This document shows, piece after piece, positions 45,624 to 54,917 of a stretch of 64,000 nucleotides of DNA. Location: the NCBI GenBank assembly GCA_027625915.1, contig JANTQA010000023.1, positions 1,488,001-1,552,000 on the forward strand. Direction: 5' to 3'. The translations under genes and the position numbers were made by a program. This stretch comes from Anaeramoeba flamelloides. Lineage: Eukaryota; Metamonada; Anaeramoebidae. How positions within the stretch are numbered: position 1 is the stretch's first letter; every line of letters starts with the position of its first letter. Below the pieces are notes generated by a model. It was not told the origin of the DNA and searched no databases. It worked only from the letters and a program-made list of their open reading frames with translations.

Positions 45624-47954
45624 GGACAAATTCCAGAATTATTTAATCTTTTCCAAACACTTGAATCGGATAATGAAACGCAATTATTAAATCATTTATA
45701 TTTAATTTTCGATATGCTGTTTGAAAGTAATGATGCTGAAATTGTTGAATATTTAATCTCCAAAGAAAATTTTTTCAAAACTATAGGAATATTTGATTAT
45801 TCAAATTTACCTGCTCTATTTGTTGGTAGACATAGGAAATGTTTATCTGAAGAATCTAATTTAAAGCATATTGTTCCGCATTCAGATAACTTAAATGAAT
45901 TAATTAAATATTGTTATAATTTAAAATATGCTGAAAGGGAAATATTTCGACAAAATTTATCTGATAATGTCTTAAGTTTAATCAAAGATATTTTAAATCA
46001 AAATCAAAATGAGATGTTAAGATCATTTGGAAATAAATCTAGATTGTTTTTTTTCTTAATGAAAGATTTTGATCAACCAAAAAAGTGTTTGCAAATTTTA
46101 CAATTTTTAAGTGAAATGATCAATTTATTGTATTATCATACTTCGTATCAAGATTGGTTTTTCCGTTCAATTACCTCAAATAAAAAGTTTAGCCAATTAC
46201 TTTCTAATTGTTTTTCTTTTTCCTGTCAAAAGAAAAATCAAAAGCAAATTAAAAATGAAAAACAAAATAAAAATGAAAAGCAAATTAAAAATGAAAAGCA
46301 AATTAAAAATAAAAATAATAATACAAATGAAAATGATTTTAATAATGAAAATATAATCACTAGTATTCAAATACAAGCAATTGAAGTGATCACAGAGATG
46401 ATACTTCAAAATGTATCTCCTGTTAGAAAAATGATGATTTCGAATGGACAAAAGGCTAATAAATATTTAATTCTATTAAATGCAACCAATTTAATAATTG
46501 ATACAAACCAAAAAAATATAATGTTCTCTACAAAAATTTTAATAATTGAAATGTTTAAAGAATTATTATTAAAAGGAGAAAACGAAAATGTATCGATTTA
46601 TAATAATTTTTTGGGTGTTTTTGGAGAAATAGTAATACCAAAATTAATCCAGCCAATAAAAACTGCTGGTAAAAAGATTAAAAAAAGATCAAAACACAAT
46701 AAAAGGGAAAGTAAGAAGGAGAAGAAGATGAGAAGGGAGAAAAAGAGGGAGAAAAAGAGGGTGGGGAGGGAGAAAAATAGGAAAAGGAAGGGTGGGGGGA
46801 AGAAGAAGAATGTTGAAAAAGATAAAGGAAGTGGTATTATTATTTCAAAAAAAAAAAATAAAATTAATTCGCCTAATACCAAAAAAAGTATTTCAAATAA
46901 AATAATTAGCAACCAAAAAAAAGATTATTATCTAAATAATAATCTTACGAAAGAAAAATATGAAAAAGAATTATTGAATGAAAATAATATTGAAATTTTA
47001 TCTATAATAATTGAATTCTGTAAATTTTGTATAATAGAAGATTTTATATGGATTTTTAATGAATTGTTGGAAAATAATTTATTAAAAAAAATAATTAAAT
47101 TATTAAAATTAGATATTGATTCTTTAAGTCTATCTATATTGCAGTTTTTTAAGCAATTATTAAAATTAAAGTTGAAAAGGGTGAATTCTTATTCTCTGTC
47201 AAAAAAAGTTTGGTTGAAATTATTTAAATGGATTAAAAATAGAAAATATTCAGAAGATATCATTAGCGGCTGTTTAATTGAATTAATGAATTTTGTTAAA
47301 ATATCTAATTTAAGTAAAGTGATAAAGTTATTCCAGGATTATTCAAAAAAATATCATTTAAGGGTTAGACCAGATGGTGCTTTTCAAGAAGTTGCGGTGA
47401 TTTCTGGTTTTTTAAAAGAGGGTGTAAAGGGTTGGGAAACACAATTTCCTATATCGTTTTCTCGTGTAAATGAAAGTTTGATTAATGTTAAGAGTGAAAA
47501 CACTACGAACAGTGATGATTATGAAAAGAATGATGATATATTTTTAGACAAAGGAGAGGATTTTAAATTCCCATTAAGTGACAATGAAGACGATCAAATA
47601 AGTATTAAGATAGAAACAAAAGAAGAAGTGGGAGGGGGGATTAGAAACGATCTAAAGATGAATAATCGTGGGAATGGGGAAGATCAGAATGAAGATGGGG
47701 ATGACGATGACAAAAAAATGGAAATTGTGAATAATGATAAAGATGAAAATCTTAATAATTTAGTTAATAAGGTGAGTAAATTGATCCAAAACAATGGAAA
47801 TGAAAATACAATCAAAAAAATAGATAAAAATATTCAAAAAGAAATATCCAGGAAAAGAAAACCAAAAAAGTTGATTGAAAATTCTCAGGATCAAATATTT
47901 CAAGATAACAAAATTAAAAAAAAAAAGTTGGGGTTGTTAAAAAAATTAATGTGA
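45624..47954 (+). CDS. PPP4R3: Serine/threonine-protein phosphatase 4 regulatory subunit 3 (SMEK/PP4R3), 5' incomplete
   Basis: PP4R3 targets the PP4 catalytic subunit to nuclear and centrosomal substrates, with roles in DNA damage recovery and stress signalling. The frame matches the SMK-1 region: QIPELFNLFQTLE and LLNHLYLIFDMLF align with the family's IPKLLxLFxxCE and LHHLYEIxKG. YSNLPALF, VGRHRKCLSEESNLKHIVP and IKYCYNLKYAEREIF follow as in the family. Later armadillo-like helices include IIEFCKFCIIEDFIWIFNELL and LIELMNFVKISNLSKVI. The C-terminus is acidic and Asp/Asn/Lys-rich, typical of PP4R3 tails. Homology starts before the first ATG (45714), so the coding start is upstream. I begin at a possible AG junction (CCAAAG). 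A fragment at 45362-45421 (EIITDILKIIS) might be an upstream exon; the N-terminal PH/EVH1-like domain was not found. Lys/Asn and Lys/Arg inserts lie near 46240-46330 and 46680-46830. Confidence 0.8.
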   Translation, partial: GQIPELFNLFQTLESDNETQLLNHLYLIFDMLFESNDAEIVEYLISKENFFKTIGIFDYSNLPALFVGRHRKCLSEESNLKHIVPHSDNLNELIKYCYNLKYAEREIFRQNLSDNVLSLIKDILNQNQNEMLRSFGNKSRLFFFLMKDFDQPKKCLQILQFLSEMINLLYYHTSYQDWFFRSITSNKKFSQLLSNCFSFSCQKKNQKQIKNEKQNKNEKQIKNEKQIKNKNNNTNENDFNNENIITSIQIQAIEVITEMILQNVSPVRKMMISNGQKANKYLILLNATNLIIDTNQKNIMFSTKILIIEMFKELLLKGENENVSIYNNFLGVFGEIVIPKLIQPIKTAGKKIKKRSKHNKRESKKEKKMRREKKREKKRVGREKNRKRKGGGKKKNVEKDKGSGIIISKKKNKINSPNTKKSISNKIISNQKKDYYLNNNLTKEKYEKELLNENNIEILSIIIEFCKFCIIEDFIWIFNELLENNLLKKIIKLLKLDIDSLSLSILQFFKQLLKLKLKRVNSYSLSKKVWLKLFKWIKNRKYSEDIISGCLIELMNFVKISNLSKVIKLFQDYSKKYHLRVRPDGAFQEVAVISGFLKEGVKGWETQFPISFSRVNESLINVKSENTTNSDDYEKNDDIFLDKGEDFKFPLSDNEDDQISIKIETKEEVGGGIRNDLKMNNRGNGEDQNEDGDDDDKKMEIVNNDKDENLNNLVNKVSKLIQNNGNENTIKKIDKNIQKEISRKRKPKKLIENSQDQIFQDNKIKKKKLGLLKKLM

Positions 47955-48161
47955 CAAAGAAAAATAATTCAATTTGATTATTTTTGAATAAAAAGAAATA
48001 AATTATTTGAATAAAGAAATTTAGAATAATATTTTTTTTTTTTTTAATTTTATTCTTTAACCATTTTTGTTATTTATTTATCAACCTTAATGCTTGTTTT
48101 TGTGAAAAAAAAAAAATAATAAATAAATAAATGAATTTAACGGAAAAGAAATATTAAATAA

Positions 48162-48860
48162 TAAACTTTGTTTCAGTCTGAGTATCCCAACATTTTTTTC
48201 AAATATCAATTATTTTATATAATTGACCTTTGAAGAAAAAATAAGAAATAAACAGAATAATACACATCAAAGAATTGTTGATATATGTCTGAAAGAAAAC
48301 TAATTAATCAATAACTTTTCTTAAAAATTTCAAAACTCAAATTCTTAGGGACTCATTGAGAAAAACAACAATGTTCGTTTTGAACTTCTACTGGTATTTG
48401 AATAATAAATATGAAACAATTTTCAATTCATTTCTAATACTTTTCTTTTAGAAATCAAGTCCCCAAACGAAGTGTGTTGGTATTTGTGGTCTCTATTTGA
48501 AAAAGGAAATGGAAATGAAGTGAAAAATTTTCACATTTATTAACCAAATAACAGGATCAAAGATTGAATTGAATTGCAATAGAAAACCGATATGATTTCT
48601 CAATAATGATTTCCATGGTTTCAATAACCTTAGAACAACACGTTTTTACCAAGTGACTAGTGATCATGCAATAAAAAAACATTTTTGCAACTGAATGACC
48701 TTTTTAAAAAAAACGAACAAAAATGTGTAGAAATGTGAAAAAATGATATCAATTTTGAAAATTTCCAAAATAAATTTTTTCTTCTAATTTCCATGCAAGC
48801 CCTTTAAACACATGAACTTCATCCATTAAAACTGGTCACTGTTGACTGAAAAATAGTTTA
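48162..48860 (+). mobile_element. 699-bp TIR element, TAAACT/TTTCAGTC family (copy C)
   Basis: Left end TAAACTTTGTTTCAGTC, right end GACTGAAAAATAGTTTA. Similar to copies B and D along the whole length, with the same internal hairpin. It lies 258 bp from copy D in the same orientation. No coding frame. Confidence 0.85.
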
Positions 48861-49118
48861 GTATATAAAAGGAAACGTGTATAGTAAACGTTTTGGTTTG
48901 TATTTTAATCAGGTTAAAAATCTATTTATTTATATTCCTTGCAATTTTTTTTTTTTTTTGAACAAAATTTTCAAATTAGATACTTTGTCCGATTTTGTAT
49001 TTGATATTTGGTGTTAATATGTAAATTTTCCATAAATTTTAAAAGAATTCAGAAAATAACATTAATGTAAAAAATAGTTGCGCTGAATAGCGTTAGCTGT
49101 ATAAATAATCAATTTAAA

Positions 49119-49823
49119 TAAACTCTGTTTCAGTCAAAGAAGGCCCAACGTTCTTTTCAAATATCAATTATTTTATATAATTGGCCTTTGAAGAACAAAT
49201 AAGAAATAAAGAGAATAATACACCTCAAAGAAATGTTGATACATGTCTGAAAGAAAACTAATTAATCAATAGCTTTTCTTAAAAATTTCCAAACTCAAAT
49301 TCTTATGGCCCTATTGAGAAAAACAACGATGTTCGTTTTGAACTTCTACTGGTATTTGAATAATAAATAGGAAGAATTTTTCACTTCGTTTTCCATACTT
49401 TTCTTTTAGAAATCAAGTCCGCAAACGAAGTTTGTTGGTATTTGTGGTCTCTATTTGAAAAAGGAAATGAAAATGAAGTGGAAATTTTTTCCCATTTATT
49501 AAACAAATATCAGGATCAAAGATTGAATTGAATTGCAATAGAAATCAATAGATTTCTCAACAATCTTTTTTCATGGTTTCAATGACATTAGAATATCAGA
49601 TTTTTACCAAGTGACTATTGATCTTGCAATAAAAATTATTTTTGCAACTGAATGACATTTAAAAAAAAAATCGAAAAAAAAAAACAAAAATGTGTAGAAA
49701 TGTGAAAAAATGATTTCAATTTTGAAAATTTCCAAAATAAAATTTTTCTTCTAATATCTATACAAACCCTTTAAACATGTGTATTTTACCCATTACAACT
49801 GGGCCCCAATTGACTGAAAAATA
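49119..49823 (+). mobile_element. 705-bp TIR element, TAAACT/TTTCAGTC family (copy D)
   Basis: Left end TAAACTCTGTTTCAGTCAAA, right end TTGACTGAAAAATA. The last bases merge with the start (AAACTATTTTTCA) of the repeat at 49830, so the junction is shared or one element inserted at the other's tip. Whole-length similarity to copies B and C. Confidence 0.8.
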
Positions 49824-49824
49824 A

Positions 49825-50390
49825 ACTATTTTTCATAAATTTTGACTCACTTTATAATGTTAATGGTAGTTGTTTTGAGGGTTTATTCCAGTATTCTTAA
49901 CAAAAAATATTTTCAAATTTTTGGATCAGAATCATTTTTTCTAATTTTAGAAATTTCAAATTTTAGTTTTGCTTTTTCAAATTTTTTTTTTCTTTTGTTT
50001 TTCTTTTGTTTTTCTTTTTCTTTGTTTTTGAAAAATTTCATGTGGAAAAAAAAAGAGATCTTCGAAAAGACAAATAATCACTAAGAAAATTGAGAATGTA
50101 ATATCTTTGAAAATGGATTAAATTATTCATAAAAAGTATTGTTGTTCAACTTTTTTTCAGTGAAAGTTCAGTAATAAAAAATGGGTAATGCTCATTTCAA
50201 AAATTGTGATGAACTTTTTTTTAGTTTTTGGTTTTATTTTTTTTTAAATTTTTAATATATCAGGCTTTTATAGATTTAGAATGACTTAAAAGTGAATTAC
50301 AAATCATATTTAGTTATTAATTGTTCTTGAATACTAAAGGATAAATTTTTTTTTTCAATTTATTATTTCAGGTGAGTCACAATTTTTGAA
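49825..50390 (+). repeat. Interspersed repeat, inverted relative of 30330-30910
   Basis: Starts AAACTATTTTTCATAAATTT and continues with TTTTGACTCACTTTATAATG and TTCAGTGAAAGTTCAGTA blocks that match the minus strand of 30330-30910. A T/C-rich stretch inside (TTTTTCTTTTG)n gives a meaningless Phe-rich frame. Confidence 0.6.
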
Positions 50391-51265
50391 AAAGAGTTTA
50401 GTTTATATAATTTTTAGTAATTGTAATTTCTATGATAAAAGTCACATTGAAACCTAATAACTTTTTCATATTATAGATTTTCTATTGGGGGACATCTTTA
50501 AAAATTAGGATAATAAATAGTGGTTAATATTCACAAAGTATTTGCAGCCATAAAATCGTTAAAATTAAATTACTATTATCATCTTTTAATTAAAAAAAAA
50601 AAAAAAAAAGTTAATATATGCCATTCCATGTAGGATTGAAACTTTTTAGAAATTAATTTCTTCTCCCAAAAGTTGAATAAATTCACCACACATCAACTAG
50701 ATGTCCTCTAGCAAATATGTTGGTGAATCAAATTAATGATAAAAAGTACAAATGAAAAAAGAAAATTGCAATTTTTTTTTTTTTTCAAGTCTCTTTTTTT
50801 TTTAAAGAATGGGGTTGACTTTACCATTTTTAATATTTTTAATTGGAATGGCCTATTGGAAAAAATTTTGGAGTTTCGCTAGCACTTGAAACATTGGAAA
50901 CCAAAAATTTGTACATTGTTATATTTTTTTAAAAAGTTTAATAGTAAATCAGAGTTAAATTTTCAGATTTTGTATATTTTGAACAGTTTTTTTTTTTAAT
51001 TAAATTTTAAGTTTTATTAAACTATTCTTTGAATTAAGAATGTATTATGTATGAATCGTTGAAATAAATCAAAGAAAAAATTAATAAAATAGATCTAAGA
51101 AGGATATATTTTGAAGAATTTTTAAATTTTTTTAAGAATCAACCAAAAAAAAAAAATCACAATTTCAATTAAAACTGGTAAAAATCAAGTAAAAAATACT
51201 TTAACCAAAGATATTTTCCAATAACTTTTTTTTTTTTTTTACCTTCTTAATTGGAATTTTTTTGA

Positions 51266-51464
51266 TACAGTCAGTTTCACTTTTAAGGCACAAACTTTCA
51301 ACGAAATTTAAGGCACAAAAAAAATCTCAAATTAAAACACAAAATTCAAATTCTAGTAAAAATAATTTAAAAAAAAAAATTCCAAATTTTGTGCCTTAAT
51401 TTGAGATTTTTTTGTGCCTTAAATTTCGTTGAAAGTTTGTGCCTTAAAAGTGAAACTGACTGTA
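51266..51464 (+). mobile_element. 199-bp palindromic Tc1-type miniature element
   Basis: TA, then CAGTCAGTTTCACTTTTAAG; the right end is CTTAAAAGTGAAACTGACTG then TA, an exact inverted repeat over at least 20 bp. Inner boxes AAGGCACAAACTTTCAAC and GTTGAAAGTTTGTGCCTT also pair. It is the best-preserved member of the family, hence probably the youngest. Confidence 0.92.
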
Positions 51465-51469
51465 AATAA

Positions 51470-53050
51470 CAACTCTTTTGATAAAAATAAATTCATTTTG
51501 TATTTATTAAGAATCATTAAAAGGTTATTAGTATGTTAAACTATTCCTAAGCAATTCTGTTTTTCCATAATAATGTTAGATTTCCCTTTTTTAAAAAATG
51601 ATCATTAAAATATTTTTTAATTATATCAGGAATGTTTTAGAATTTTAATAACTATTTTTCAATGATAAGACATTTCTAATAAGTAAGTTTACTTAATAAC
51701 CGATTAATCTTGATAGATTATTAAAAATTTGAATTTTGGGGTTAAATCTTAATAAATAATTTACAAAGGAAAGCGCAACAATAAATAAAATGGTATAAAA
51801 ACATTCGAGTCAGGATAACTTATTTGAATTTATCAATATTTTTTTTTTTTTTTAATTTATAGAAACGAATTCTTTTAATAAGAATTAATACTTGCATCTT
51901 TTAAAAATTAAATAAGTTTCGTTGTAAAAGTATCAAATTATAATTTAGAGTAAAAAAAATTTTTTTTCATCCTTTTAATTTTTTATTTTTATTTTTTTTC
52001 AGTGTTTTTCAGATTGAAATTCATACAAAAAAATTTTTTTTTTTGGAAAAGTAAGTCAAAGGATCTATGATATCCAAGTTTTAATGATTAAAAGAACTTA
52101 TTCTTTCCTGAAATAACTTTTTACCTTATCCTTCTTCAAAATAGCAAAAAAAAAATATTATATGAGCAATATATTCATTTTACAATTATGTTTTAATATC
52201 ATATAGAAAAAGTTTTTGTCCATGAATTAACTTTCAATGTCAAAATATGTTTTTAATTAAAAAGTGCTGGTTTAAGAGTATTTTTTTTTTAAATTAAAAA
52301 AAAAACTATACAAATTTGAAATTAGAATAACTGAACAAAGAATAATAAACTGATTTAAAATGAATTATAATATCAAAAAGAAAACAAATATTCACAGTGC
52401 AAAAAAGATTTCTGAATTTTTTATGTTTTTTGTTTAAATTGTGATATTTTGATTAACAGTGATACTTTTTCTGATAAGCCCTATACATGACCGAAAACTT
52501 GCAGTCTGTTTTATATTTAAAATAACAACAAATTTCATTTAATAAACGATTGCGAATATTTGGGTTTGTTTGAATTTGAAAAAAGTGTTTTCGATTTTCT
52601 CTTAAAGTTTCTAAATCAATTAACTTCCTTTCTTTTTTAAATACAATAGAATATTATTAAATACATCAAAAATATGGTCAAATTTCCTGACCCTTGGTTG
52701 CATAACAGAAAAGTATCATTAATAAGGAAAAAATCACAATTTTATTAAAAAATCAGGAAAAATTTGAAAATCATTTTTGTGCGTGTGTTCTTTAAAATGA
52801 AATTTTAAAAAAAAAACACTCTTCGTTCAGTAAATTCATTCTTTCAGTGATTTTGAAAAAAAAAAAAGAAAAAAAAAACCAACAACATAAAAATTATTGT
52901 TAATAAATATTTTTATTTTGCTCTAATCTTTTTGAAAAAATGAAAAAATTAGAGTAGGTTTGAATCAATGATTTTGTGATAATATATCTTAATTTTGGAA
53001 GAAAAAAAAAAAAAAAAAATCAATAAAAAAATTAACATTCAACAAAAAAT
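51470..53050. other. Gene-free AT-rich stretch
   Basis: No gene, RNA or repeated element recognised. T and A homopolymers dominate. Confidence 0.6.
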
Positions 53051-53052
53051 AA

Positions 53053-54885
53053 TTAATTAATTTCATTATAACCCTGTGATGATTTTTTTCCTTTTAAAAC
53101 ACTTTTAGCAATACGAACGGATACTACTACTAAAAAGCTTGCCCCAATGATTGAACCAATTAAAACAATCCAAAATTTAAGAGGTGTGAGCCCACCAATT
53201 TTCTTATCATCATCCTTGTATTTGATATCGCTAGAATTTTCACAGCCAGGGGGGCAATTCAAGCAATCACAGGTATCCTCACATTTTTGAAGTTCGTCAA
53301 GTGGACAAAAAGCATTTGGATCATCGTCATCTTCTGGGTAAGTAATTAAAATTTGGACAGGGACAGCTTCTGAGCCTTGTGTTACCCAAAATTCTTCATA
53401 TGTTTGCCACATTGATTTTGCAAAATGAATCCTATTTTTATTTTGTTTTGTTTTGTTGTGTTTTGTGTTTTTATTTTTATTTTGTGTGTTTTGAAAAAAT
53501 ATTTTATATTAGAATTTTAATTTTATTTTTTATTTTTATTTTATTTTTTATTTTTGTTTTGATTTTTGTTTTGATTTTGATTTTGATTTTGATTGTTAAT
53601 TAATAAAAAAATAAAGTAAAAAATAATTATTTTTGTTACAAACCATTGACAAGATTCATAAACTGCTTTTGCCCATCTTCTACAAATAGTAAAGTTTGGA
53701 TGTTTTGGTTCTTCACCTAGTTTAACTTTTGTTGTAATGTAATGTTCTGTATTTTTAATTTTATAGAAAATTTAAGAAAAAGATAAAGAAAAAATTAAAC
53801 AAAAACTCGTTAGAATTTAACATTTGAAAAATATCAAAATAAAATAAAAAAAATAAAAAAAATACTTTGTGCTGGGCCACAAGTATAACCGCACCATGTT
53901 CTTCTGATGTTGTTCAAGCATCCTATTAATTTAATTAGTATTTAAAAATAAATTAAAAGTTGTAATTTTGAGAAGCATAAGAAAAGTTTTTTTTGTTTCA
54001 TTTGATTTTTTTTTTAAGAATGTTTTTTGAATTTTTTGAAATAAAGTTTTTTAAAAATAATTAAGTAAAAAAAATATCAAATAAAGAAAATGTTAAATTT
54101 TAATTAAATGATCATTTTTTATTATAAATAATGTTTTTATCAGGTTTTTACCACTCTTTAGAATTATGTGGGCATGTCTTCAAGTGCAGTAGAGTGCCTA
54201 GATTTTACAAAATTCAGAAATAAACAGAAAACTCAAGAAAACCTAACGGCGATTTTACAGAATTCAAAAGAATAATAAAAAATCTTAGATTGTACTCAAT
54301 TCTTTTAAATTTTGCAAAAGCTAACGGCTGTTTTCCAGAATTTACAGCTGTTTCAAACTTGGTACTCTGGATTTAACTTAATTTGGGTTTTTATTTTTAA
54401 TTAATCTTTCTTTAAACTCAAATATACGTTATTATTGAATGATGGTTTTAACCCAAAGCCACAAGATTATAATTGAGTCGTCTTTCTTCTTATATCTTTT
54501 CATTTTTATTTTTTTAAACTTTTTTAGAAAAAATTTTTAAAAAAATTCCTTTTAGGAAGGGATCTCCAATTGAAATGGCAATAAAAGAAGATTTGGGAAC
54601 GAAACAACAATTGGCCATTCAAATTGAAAGGAGTTTTTAGAAGGTTTAATTAAAAATAAAAATCCAATTAGGTTAAATCGTGCGTACCAAGTTTGAAATA
54701 GCTGTAATAACTAAAAGTTTTGAAAACAGCCATTAGCTTTTGGAATTGTTGTAATAGAATAGAGTAAAATCTTTTGTTTTTCTCTATTCTTGTAAATTCT
54801 GGGAAACATAATGACAAGTGTCTAGGGTTTTTTTAATTTGGTTATTTAAAAGATAATTATTGCTTTTATTTTAATATTTTCTCTA

Positions 54886-54917
<32 letters not shown>

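Noticed and set aside
48162-49823. The two adjacent 700-bp repeats as LTRs of a retroelement
   Set aside because: Each copy has its own terminal inverted repeats, the 258-bp spacer holds no coding sequence, and the same unit occurs alone at 31562. They are two separate DNA-transposon-type elements.
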